Shown here: positions 58,148 through 64,000 of the stretch, piece by piece
Numbering within the stretch: the first letter of the stretch is position 1
Layout of the letters: every line of letters starts with the position of its first letter
From: Jiangella anatolica
GTDB lineage: Bacteria > Actinomycetota > Actinomycetes > Jiangellales > Jiangellaceae
NCBI RefSeq assembly: GCF_003236295.1
Contig: NZ_POTW01000017.1
Location: 28,166 to 92,165, forward strand
Length of the DNA stretch: 64,000 nt
Direction of reading: 5' to 3'
Translations under genes and position numbers: made by a program
The notes under the pieces: generated by a model
The model's input: the letters and a program-made list of their open reading frames with translations, nothing else
Databases searched by the model: none
What the model was told of the DNA's origin: nothing

Positions 58148-59122
58148 ATGGAGTACACCCGGCTCGGCGGCTCGGGCCTGAAGGTGAGCCGCATCGTGCT
58201 CGGCTGCATGAGCTTCGGCGACCGGTCCCGCGGCTACGACGACTGGGCACTCGATGACACAGCGGCCGAGCCGATCTTCCGGCAGGCGGTGGACCTCGGC
58301 ATCACGTTCTGGGACACCGCGAACACCTACGGCTACGGGTCGTCGGAGGAGATCGTGGGCCGGGCGATCCGGCGCTACACGCGGCGCGAGGACATCGTCC
58401 TGGCGACGAAGGTGTTCTTCCCGATGCACGACGGCCCCGGCGGCTCCGGGCTGTCACGCAAGGCGATCATGGAGCAGATCGACGCGTCGCTGGCGCGGCT
58501 CGGCACCGACTATGTCGACCTCTACCAGATCCACCGGCTGGACCCGGAGGTGCCGGCCGAGGAGACGATGGAGGCGCTGCACGACGTCGTCAAGGCGGGC
58601 AAGGTGCGCTACCTCGGCGCGTCGTCGATGTGGGCGTGGCAGTTCGCGAAGCTGCAGTACACCGCCGACCTCGGCGGCTGGACCCGGTTCATCTCGATGC
58701 AGAACCAGTACAGCCTCATGCAGCGCGAGGACGAGCGGGAGCTGTTCGCGCTGCTCGCCGACCAGGGCGTCGGCAGCATCCCGTGGAGCCCGCTGGGCAA
58801 GGGCCGGCTGACCCGGCCGTGGGGCGAGCGCACCACCCGCGGCGACGTCGACACGCTCATGCAACAGCGCTACACCGAGGAGGCCGACAAGCCGATCGCC
58901 GACGCCGTCCAGCGGGTCGCCGAGGCGCGCGGCCTGCCGATGGCGCAGGTCGCGCTGGCGTGGGTGCTGCGCAACCCGGTCGTCACCGCGCCGATCGTCG
59001 GCGCCACCAAGCCGCACCACCTGGCCGACGCCGTCGCGGCGCTCGACGTCGAGCTCACGGACGACGAGGTGGACGCGCTGGAGGCGCCGTACACGCCGCG
59101 GCTGCCGACCGGCTTCTCCTGA
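58148..59122 (+). CDS. Aldo/keto reductase
   Basis: The 324-residue protein is an AKR-fold NADPH-dependent oxidoreductase. The tetrad is D56 (FWDTANTYG), Y61, K88 (LATKVF) and H129 (QIHRLD). TAPIVGATKPHHL near the C-terminus is the cofactor-binding motif. It resembles the YajO/IolS-like actinobacterial group. The ATG at 58148 has AGCGGAG just upstream. The gene starts directly after the duplicated 131-bp hairpin element, which may affect its transcription or translation. Confidence 0.92.
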   Translation: MEYTRLGGSGLKVSRIVLGCMSFGDRSRGYDDWALDDTAAEPIFRQAVDLGITFWDTANTYGYGSSEEIVGRAIRRYTRREDIVLATKVFFPMHDGPGGSGLSRKAIMEQIDASLARLGTDYVDLYQIHRLDPEVPAEETMEALHDVVKAGKVRYLGASSMWAWQFAKLQYTADLGGWTRFISMQNQYSLMQREDERELFALLADQGVGSIPWSPLGKGRLTRPWGERTTRGDVDTLMQQRYTEEADKPIADAVQRVAEARGLPMAQVALAWVLRNPVVTAPIVGATKPHHLADAVAALDVELTDDEVDALEAPYTPRLPTGFS

Positions 59123-59132
59123 CGGCGGCGCC

Positions 59133-59549
59133 TCAGCCGAGCAGCGCGTACACCGTCGCCGCCTGGGCGACGGTGCGGTCGTCGTCGTCCGCGGTCATCG
59201 TGACCTCGGTGAACGCCAGCGTGCGGCCGAGCTTGCTGACCAGCGCCGTCACCAGCACGTCCGCGTCGACGACCGGACGCTGGAACGTGGTCGACTGCTG
59301 GACGGTGGTCATCGGCCGGTAGCCGCCGAGCGCGGTGCTGAGCGCCAGCACCGTCGCGGTGTCGGCGGCCGCCATGAGCGCCTGTCCGGACAGGGCGCCG
59401 CCCTCGCGGGCCAGCCGGTCGCTCCACGGCAGCCGCAGCGTCGCATGCGACTCGCTCATGTCGACCACGGCGAGGCCGAGGTCCTGGACCCAGGGGGCGA
59501 AGTTCGCGGCGAGGATCGCGTCGCCGGCCGCGGAGCTGAGTGCCGTCAT
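59133..59549 (-). CDS. Hotdog-fold thioesterase, PaaI-like
   Basis: The 138-residue protein has the hotdog architecture with GGALSGQALMAAADTATVLAL, in which the aspartate follows the long helix, as in PaaI/YigI-type thioesterases. A second conserved stretch is TTVQQSTTFQRPV. Such enzymes hydrolyse acyl-CoA thioesters in aromatic or fatty-acid degradation. ATG at 59549 lies four bases from the end of the ArsR-GNAT gene, so the two are probably co-transcribed by chance of position. It converges with the aldo/keto reductase. Confidence 0.87.
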   Translation of the reverse strand: MTALSSAAGDAILAANFAPWVQDLGLAVVDMSESHATLRLPWSDRLAREGGALSGQALMAAADTATVLALSTALGGYRPMTTVQQSTTFQRPVVDADVLVTALVSKLGRTLAFTEVTMTADDDDRTVAQAATVYALLG

Positions 59550-59553
59550 GCGA

Positions 59554-60369
59554 TCATGATGCCCGCCGCTCCAGCAGAACGGTGTCGTGCCAGGCGCCGT
59601 CGCGTTGCGCGATCCGCTCGCGGACGCCGACGGTGCGGTAGCCGGCCTGGTGATGCAGCGACAGACTGGCCCGGTTCTCGGTGAACACCGACGTCTGCAG
59701 CGTCCAGATGCCGGCAGCGTCGGCGGCCGTGACCTGGCGGCGCAGCAGCGCCTTCCCGACGCCGCGGCCGCGCGCCTCGCTCGCGACGTAGACCGACGTC
59801 TCGCCGACGCCGCGGTAGCAGTCCCGGCCGGAGGCGGGTGCGACGGCGGTCCAGCCGACGACGTCGCCGCCGACCTCCGCGACCCAGCGGTGCCCGGGCA
59901 GCCAGCGCGCCGCCAGCCCGCTGCTCGACGGCACCGACGTCTCGAACGTGGCGATGCCGGTGTCGATGCCCTCGCGGTAGATCCGCCGCACCGCCGGCCA
60001 GTCGTCGTCGGTGAGCGCTCGGACCGCGACGTCGGCCGGCACGTCGTCGGGGCAGCACGGCCGCACCGCGCCGGCGACGCCCATGACGACGTCGGCCATG
60101 TGCGGCAGGCCGGTGCAGCAGGCCTCGTTGACCGTGACCCGGGTGCTGGTGCCGGCCTTCTCCACGTACACGAACCGTGCCGCCGCCAGCTTGCGCACGT
60201 GGTGCGAGGCGGTCGACTGGCCGATGCCGAGCCCATCGGCCAGTTCGCCCACCGTCAGCCCGCCGTTCGAGGTGGCGACGGCGTGCAGCAGCCGGACCCG
60301 GGTGGGGTCGGCGAGGGCGGCGAAGCAGTCGGCATACTCGGCGGCGTCGTCGGCCGGGAGGGTCGTCAT
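59554..60369 (-). CDS. ArsR-family sensor fused to an ArsN/phosphinothricin-type GNAT acetyltransferase
   Basis: The 271-residue protein joins an ArsR winged helix (about 1-85; LADPTRVRLLHA and GQSTASHHVRKLAAARFV) to a GNAT domain (about 114-271). The GNAT part has IYREGIDTGIATFETSVP, WTAVAPASGRD, GVGETSVYV, RGRGVGKALL and LHHQAGYR, matching phosphinothricin/arsinothricin acetyltransferases. Cysteine pairs at 84-85 and 105-106 may bind arsenite-like metalloids. ATG at 60369 is preferred because the operator and a TAAAAT -10 box lie just upstream and would be inside the gene with the ATG at 60417. It probably senses and detoxifies an organoarsenical or similar compound. Confidence 0.85.
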   Translation of the reverse strand: MTTLPADDAAEYADCFAALADPTRVRLLHAVATSNGGLTVGELADGLGIGQSTASHHVRKLAAARFVYVEKAGTSTRVTVNEACCTGLPHMADVVMGVAGAVRPCCPDDVPADVAVRALTDDDWPAVRRIYREGIDTGIATFETSVPSSSGLAARWLPGHRWVAEVGGDVVGWTAVAPASGRDCYRGVGETSVYVASEARGRGVGKALLRRQVTAADAAGIWTLQTSVFTENRASLSLHHQAGYRTVGVRERIAQRDGAWHDTVLLERRAS

Positions 60370-60376
60370 GCGACGC

Positions 60377-60434
60377 ATTTTATCGACAAACGTCGATGAA
60401 TGCGCCATCCTGTTCATCGAAGATTGTCGATGAA
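60377..60434. promoter_or_regulatory. Divergent ArsR-type operators and leaderless promoter
   Basis: Two inverted repeats lie between the ArsR-GNAT gene and the flavoprotein gene: ATCGAC-AAAC-GTCGAT (60382-60397) and TTCATCGA-AGATTG-TCGATGAA (60413-60434). The first abuts a minus-strand TAAAAT (60382-60377) located seven bases before the ATG at 60369, so that message should be leaderless. Both are expected binding sites of the ArsR domain. Confidence 0.7.
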
Positions 60435-60446
60435 AGCGAGTGAGTC

Positions 60447-61682
60447 ATGACGGATCCGGTGGTGGTGGCCGGCGGCGGCCCCGTGGGCCTGGCGGCCGCG
60501 GCGGAGCTGGCCGAGCGCGGTGTCGAGGTCGTCGTGTTCGAGCGGGGCGCGACGGCGGGCGCGGCGGTCGCCGAGTGGGGCCACGTCCGGCTGTTCTCGG
60601 CCTGGCCGGAGCTGGTGGCGCCGGCCGCCCGGCGGCTGCTGACGCCGTCGGGCTGGGCGCCCCCGCCGGACGACGTGTACCCGACCGGGGCCGAGTGGGT
60701 CCGCGACTATCTGGAGCCCCTGGCGGCCGCGCTCGGCGATCGGGTGCGGACCGGCGCGGAGGTGGTCGGCGCCGCCCGTCGCGACGGCGAGTCGCTCACC
60801 GTCCACGTCCGGCACGCCGACGGCCGGGAGGAGCGGGTCCGCGCCCGCGGGCTGATCGACGCGACCGGCACCTGGACCCGGCCGAACCCGCTGGGCGGCG
60901 ACGGGCTGCCGGCGCTGGGGGAGCGGGCCGCAGCCGCGGCCGGCCGGATCGGCTACCGGATCCCCGTCGCGAGCCCCGGCGGGCACGTCGTCGTCGCGGG
61001 GAACGGGCATTCCGCACTGACCGCTCTCGTGTCGCTGACCAGCCGGAACAGTGACACATCGGTGACGTGGCTGCTGCGTCGCGGCGGCATCGGCGACACC
61101 TTCGGCGGGGGAGCCGCCGACGAGCTGCCGGCCCGCGGCCGGCTCGGCGACCGCGCCCGTGCGGCGGTCGAGGCGGGCGGCGTGCGGGTGCTGACCGGCT
61201 TCCGCACGGCGGAGGTCCACACGGATGCGGATGGACGGCTGACGCTGGTCGCCGCCGACGGCCGCTCCGTCGGCGCCGTCGACCACGTCCTCGCGCTGAC
61301 GGGGCTGCGCCCGGACCTCTCCTGGCTGTCGGAGCTGCGGCTGGAGCTGGACCCGGTGGTCCAGGCGCCGGTCCGGCTGGCGCCGCTGATCGACCCGGCC
61401 GTGCACTCCTGCGGCACCGTCCCGCCGCACGGCGTCCGCGAGCTGGCCCACCCCGAGCCAGGGGTCTACCTCGCCGGGATGAAGAGCTACGGCCGGGCGC
61501 CGACGTTCCTCGCGCTCACCGGCTATGAGCAGGTCCGCAGCATCGCCGCGGCGTTCGCCGGCGACCACGCGGCGGCCGAGCGGGTCGAGCTGACGCTGCC
61601 CGAGACCGGCGTCTGCGGCGGCTCGGGCGGCTCCGGCTGCTGCGAGCCCGAGCTGATCCAGCTGACCGCCCGGGTTCCCTGA
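60447..61682 (+). CDS. FAD-dependent oxidoreductase, ArsO-like flavoprotein
   Basis: The 411-residue protein begins with the FAD-binding VVAGGGPVGLAAAAEL and has a second dinucleotide-binding VVVAGNGHSALTAL near residue 180, as in flavin monooxygenases of the ArsO/pyridine-nucleotide-disulfide type. ATGTWTRPNPLGG and YLAGMKSYGRAPT fit the same family. The C-terminal CGGSGGSGCC is rich in cysteine and may bind metal. Divergence from the ArsR-GNAT gene across shared operators suggests a role in oxidation or detoxification of an arsenical. The family is clear, the substrate inferred. Confidence 0.82.
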   Translation: MTDPVVVAGGGPVGLAAAAELAERGVEVVVFERGATAGAAVAEWGHVRLFSAWPELVAPAARRLLTPSGWAPPPDDVYPTGAEWVRDYLEPLAAALGDRVRTGAEVVGAARRDGESLTVHVRHADGREERVRARGLIDATGTWTRPNPLGGDGLPALGERAAAAAGRIGYRIPVASPGGHVVVAGNGHSALTALVSLTSRNSDTSVTWLLRRGGIGDTFGGGAADELPARGRLGDRARAAVEAGGVRVLTGFRTAEVHTDADGRLTLVAADGRSVGAVDHVLALTGLRPDLSWLSELRLELDPVVQAPVRLAPLIDPAVHSCGTVPPHGVRELAHPEPGVYLAGMKSYGRAPTFLALTGYEQVRSIAAAFAGDHAAAERVELTLPETGVCGGSGGSGCCEPELIQLTARVP

Positions 61683-61701
61683 GTACAGCGTTTGCTGTAC
61701 T
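61682..61701. promoter_or_regulatory. Operator-like palindrome upstream of the CmtR-like gene
   Basis: AGTACAG-CGTTTG-CTGTACT is a perfect 7-base inverted repeat that begins inside the stop codon of the flavoprotein gene and ends nine bases before the ATG at 61711. Sites of this kind are typical ArsR/SmtB operators and should be bound by the encoded repressor. Confidence 0.7.
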
Positions 61702-61710
61702 GTCCGTCGC

Positions 61711-62040
61711 ATGACGGTGACCGCCGAACACACCGACGCGCTGGCGCGGCTGGGATACGCGCTGTCCGACGGCACCCGGGCGCGGATCCTGCTGGCGCTG
61801 CGTGACGAGCCGGCGTTCCCGTCCGACCTGGCCGCCGCGCTCGGCGTCTCGAAGCAGGTGATGTCGAACCAGCTCGCCTGCCTGCGCGGCTGCGGCCTGG
61901 TGCACGGCGAGCCGGAGGGGCGGCGGACGCGGTACCGGCTGGCCGACGCGCACCTCGGCGTCGCGCTGGGCGAGTTGCTGCGGCTGGTGCTGGTGGTCGA
62001 CCCGGACTGCTGCGGGCCGGAGGGGTGCACATGCCGGTGA
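61711..62040 (+). CDS. CmtR-like ArsR/SmtB-family Cd(II)/Pb(II)-sensing repressor
   Basis: The 109-residue protein is an ArsR/SmtB repressor with the winged helix at about 12-80 (LSDGTRARILLALRD, SKQVMSNQLACLRG). C57 and C61 occur in LACLRGC, the same positions and spacing as the metal-binding cysteines of Mycobacterium tuberculosis CmtR, and further cysteines at 100, 101, 106 and 108 lie where CmtR has Cys102. This predicts release from the operator on Cd(II) or Pb(II). The stop overlaps the start of the CDF exporter, so they form one operon. Confidence 0.9.
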   Translation: MTVTAEHTDALARLGYALSDGTRARILLALRDEPAFPSDLAAALGVSKQVMSNQLACLRGCGLVHGEPEGRRTRYRLADAHLGVALGELLRLVLVVDPDCCGPEGCTCR

Positions 62041-62702
62041 CCACGGGGCGGCGCGACGTGCTGCGCCGCCGGGTGCGCCTGGTCGTCGCGACGACGATCG
62101 GCTACAACGTCGTCGAGGCGGTCGTGGCGATTACGGCCGGCGCGGCGGCGTCGTCGGCGGCGCTGATCGGGTTCGGCCTGGACTCCGTCGTCGAGGTCGT
62201 GTCCGCGGCGGCGATCGCCTGGCAGTTCGCCGGCCGCGACCACGAGGCGCGCGAGCGCACGGCGTTGCGGATCGTCGCGTTCTCGTTCTTCGCCCTCGCC
62301 GCGTACGTCGGGTTCGAGGCGGTTCGGGCGCTGGCCGGCGGCGCGGAGCCCGAGCACAGCTCGGTCGGCATCGTGCTGGCGGCGGTCAGCCTGGCGGTCA
62401 TGCCGGCGCTGTCGTACGTGGAGCGGCGGACCGGGCGCGAGCTGGGCTCCGCCGCCGTCGTCGCGGACTCGAAGCAGACGCTGATCTGCACCTACCTGTC
62501 GGCGGTGCTGCTGGCCGGGCTGGTGCTGAACTCCGCGCTGGGCTGGTGGTGGGCCGACCCGCTGGCGGCGCTGGCCATCGCGGGGTTCGCCGTCCGCGAG
62601 GGCATCGAGGCCTGGCGCGGCGACTCGTGCGCGACGTCGGCCGGCGCGCTGCTGCGCGACCCCGAGGCCGACGGCTGCGGGCCGGACTGCGACTGCTGCT
62701 AG
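62031..62702 (+). CDS. Cation diffusion facilitator metal exporter
   Basis: The 223-residue protein has five to six membrane helices. SSAALIGFGLDSVVEVVSA contains the helix-2 metal-site aspartate, and LGWWWADPLAALAIAGF has the helix-5 aspartate. VADSKQTLICTYL is the conserved CDF loop. The cytosolic domain is missing, leaving only a short tail that ends in CGPDCDCC. ATG at 62031 has GGAGGGG upstream. It is coupled to the CmtR-like sensor and probably exports Cd, Zn or Pb. The stop codon TAG is part of the left end of the adjacent inverted-repeat element. Confidence 0.87.
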   Translation: MPVTTGRRDVLRRRVRLVVATTIGYNVVEAVVAITAGAAASSAALIGFGLDSVVEVVSAAAIAWQFAGRDHEARERTALRIVAFSFFALAAYVGFEAVRALAGGAEPEHSSVGIVLAAVSLAVMPALSYVERRTGRELGSAAVVADSKQTLICTYLSAVLLAGLVLNSALGWWWADPLAALAIAGFAVREGIEAWRGDSCATSAGALLRDPEADGCGPDCDCC

Positions 62703-62863
62703 GGGGTGTCCCGTGGATCTTCGGCGGCGCGGATCGACGCCCAGACGCCGACCAGCTGCGTTGTGTCATCACCCATGGAGCCGCATTGAGCTACTTCGAC
62801 GCCTTGCTGGACCGACGCCTGGACGCCGCCCGCATCCACCAATATCCACGGGACACCCCCTAG
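62699..62863. mobile_element. 165-bp MITE-like element with 20-bp perfect terminal inverted repeats
   Basis: CTAGGGGGTGTCCCGTGGAT at 62699-62718 and its exact complement at 62844-62863 enclose 125 bases without a convincing gene. CTAG at both outer ends could be a short target duplication or part of the repeats. The element begins inside the stop codon of the CDF gene and ends next to the IS1380 region, so it may be a non-autonomous derivative mobilised by that transposase. Confidence 0.65.
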
Positions 62864-64000
62864 CCTCGATGTTTCGCCTGGCCGCTGGGTTGCTGTTGAG
62901 GTTTGTGCGTGTGGGGGCGGCTTCGGGGAGGCGTGCTCGGTTGCCGGCGCTGGGTCCGCCGGCTCTCCGGGTTCCTCGGTTGTCGGGCCGGGGTCTGATG
63001 GTCAGGTGGTTCGCAGTGTGGCCCAGCCGGTGTCGATGAGCCGGTTCCATGGCCAGGCGCGGGGTAGTCGGAGTTGTTGTCGGCGTCCGGTGCGGATGAT
63101 CCGTCCGGCGACGGCCAGGATCCTGAGCCGGAGCCGTTTGGGTTCCCAGCGGCGTGCTGGTTCGTGTTCGTCGAAGGCCAGGGTTTGGGTCCAGGTGAGC
63201 AGGTCGGCGGCCAGCGCGACGATCTCGAGCCAGATCTGGTTCTGGGTGTAGCCGTGGAAGGGCAGGTTGCGCATGCCGGTGTCTTTCAGGGCGCGGATGC
63301 GGTCCTCGGCGCGGGCACGCAGCCGGTGCCGGACCTCGAGCTCGGCCAGCCGGCCGCCGGTGGTGTTGGTGGCGAAGCAGGTGATCCTCCACCCCTGGTG
63401 GTCGGTCAGCCGTAACTGTGCGCCGGGGTGGGGGCGTTCGCGCCGCGCGATGACCCGCATGCCCTCGGGCCAGTGCTGGGGTCCGAACCGGGCCGGCGAG
63501 CGGGTCGGTTTCGTCGGGGTCGGCATCCAGGCGGTGAGCTCGGCGACCTGGGCTCCGGCGCGAGGGTTTCCGTCGGAATCGACGGCGGCTCGCCACGCCT
63601 GCCGCGGGATCGCCTCGACCGCGGCCTTGACCGTGCCCAAGGCGGGGAACCCGACCGAGTACTCCAACCCGGCGTCGGTGACGTGATGCAAGAACGCCTT
63701 CGAACACGCCCCCGTGTCGGCGCGGACCAGCACGCGATCACGCTCGAGTCCGGGGAGCTGGGCCAGCGCTGCGGTCAGGACGGTGATGTGGTCGGCGCTG
63801 TCGTGCGGCGACGCCTTTCCCGGCCGCAGGTCCAGCGCCAACACCTCACCGGTGCCATGCTCGCCGTGGTCGACAAACGCGCACATCGGTGAGAACCCGA
63901 ACGTCTTCTTAAACGTCGGCTCGGCGTGTTCCTTCTCCGAGTGCGCGCTCACCAGCGTGGCATCCAGGTCCACGACCACCTGACCCCCGTCGCCCCTGCC
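62864..64000 (-). mobile_element. IS1380-family insertion sequence, 3' part (cut by window edge)
   Basis: The region holds the truncated transposase gene (63002 to the window end) and 138 bases of non-coding DNA after its stop, with base composition somewhat richer in T/G than neighbouring genes. No separate inverted repeat is seen at its left end apart from the one at 62844-62863, which may mark that end. The other end lies beyond the window. Confidence 0.6.
63002..64000 (-). CDS. IS1380-family transposase, N-terminus missing at window edge
   Basis: The visible 332 residues match the central and C-terminal part of IS1380 transposases, which are usually about 460 residues. VVVDLDATLVSAHSEKEHAE holds the first catalytic aspartate, VRADTGACSKAF the second, and RAEDRIRALKDTG with QNQIWLEIVALAADL the glutamate region of the DDE domain. 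The frame is open up to base 64000 on the minus strand, so the start lies outside the window. The element sits next to a metal-resistance cluster, a common setting for such insertions. Confidence 0.92.
   Translation of the reverse strand, partial: GRGDGGQVVVDLDATLVSAHSEKEHAEPTFKKTFGFSPMCAFVDHGEHGTGEVLALDLRPGKASPHDSADHITVLTAALAQLPGLERDRVLVRADTGACSKAFLHHVTDAGLEYSVGFPALGTVKAAVEAIPRQAWRAAVDSDGNPRAGAQVAELTAWMPTPTKPTRSPARFGPQHWPEGMRVIARRERPHPGAQLRLTDHQGWRITCFATNTTGGRLAELEVRHRLRARAEDRIRALKDTGMRNLPFHGYTQNQIWLEIVALAADLLTWTQTLAFDEHEPARRWEPKRLRLRILAVAGRIIRTGRRQQLRLPRAWPWNRLIDTGWATLRTT

Noticed and set aside
56998..58209. Minus-strand open frame covering the 131-bp duplication
   Set aside because: Its repeated peptide only reflects the DNA duplication and the antisense of the MBL-fold gene; no start or domain supports it.
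62546..62863. Open frame spanning the exporter gene and the inverted-repeat element
   Set aside because: It runs out of frame with the CDF gene and shows no conserved features; at most the end is a remnant carried by the element.

Overview
The window is about 64 kb of very GC-rich DNA with strong third-position GC bias, frequent GTG/TTG starts, many 1- or 4-base gene overlaps and several apparently leaderless promoters. This points to a free-living, probably soil- or plant-associated actinomycete (Actinomycetota). The genus cannot be fixed from sequence alone; a Jiangella-like organism is only a guess. I found no rRNA, tRNA or CRISPR array. Genes fill almost everything, and no gene-free stretch exceeds about 300 bases.

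Layout. (1) 1-4668: a minus operon (DapA-like lyase, a metal-ligand-poor amidohydrolase, an intact amidohydrolase, the start of a Gfo/Idh/MocA oxidoreductase) diverges from an AraC regulator plus amidohydrolase. (2) 4886-8563: two secreted beta-propeller proteins, then an ECF sigma factor with a putative membrane partner (8612-9948). (3) 9929-22802, minus: a ten-gene, largely overlapping run with a Gfo/Idh/MocA dehydrogenase, a CUT1-type sugar importer without ATPase, a PL26-like protein, a two-domain amidohydrolase fusion, an FAH-family enzyme, a nitrilase-family amidase, a polysaccharide-deacetylase-like protein and a DegT aminotransferase. (4) 22992-25739, plus: a glutamate-1-semialdehyde-aminomutase-like enzyme and a secreted paralogue of the protein at 7241. 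(5) 25745-30065, minus: a dimethylformamidase-like protein, a heparinase-like protein and an enolase-superfamily enzyme. (6) 30104-40885: an AAC(3)-fold acetyltransferase, a DapA-like lyase, and an Opp/Dpp-type importer operon carrying a beta-hydroxyacid dehydrogenase, isochorismatase-like hydrolase, amidohydrolase and Gfo/Idh protein. (7) 40944-51644: two secreted FG-GAP/propeller proteins, a GntR/FadR regulator with a cytosolic propeller protein, and an enolase-superfamily dehydratase with a D-aminoacylase-like hydrolase. (8) 51740-59549: miscellaneous genes, including an MFS exporter cut by an in-frame amber codon, a serine hydrolase, a NYN/OST-HTH protein, a GlxA-type regulator, hydrolases and an aldo/keto reductase. 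(9) 59554-64000: metal(loid) resistance (ArsR-GNAT fusion, flavoprotein, CmtR-like sensor, CDF exporter) next to a 165-bp inverted-repeat element and a truncated IS1380-family transposase.

How the parts fit. Sections 1-7 look like several linked catabolic cassettes built from the same families: importer, intracellular lyase-like proteins, DapA-like aldolases, enolase-superfamily dehydratases, amidohydrolases and NAD-dependent dehydrogenases. They probably take in and degrade acidic or N-substituted sugar derivatives; the substrates are not identifiable here. Three cassettes in sections 6-7 share a palindromic site built on TAGGWCCTA, and the adjacent FadR-type GntR protein is the obvious candidate regulator.

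The most unusual signals are a recurring pairing of a ligand-poor amidohydrolase domain with an intact one, once as coupled genes and once fused in the same order; the shared TAGGWCCTA operators; the amber-interrupted exporter; a 131-bp tandem duplication containing a hairpin; and dispersed GATC-containing hairpins at gene ends.
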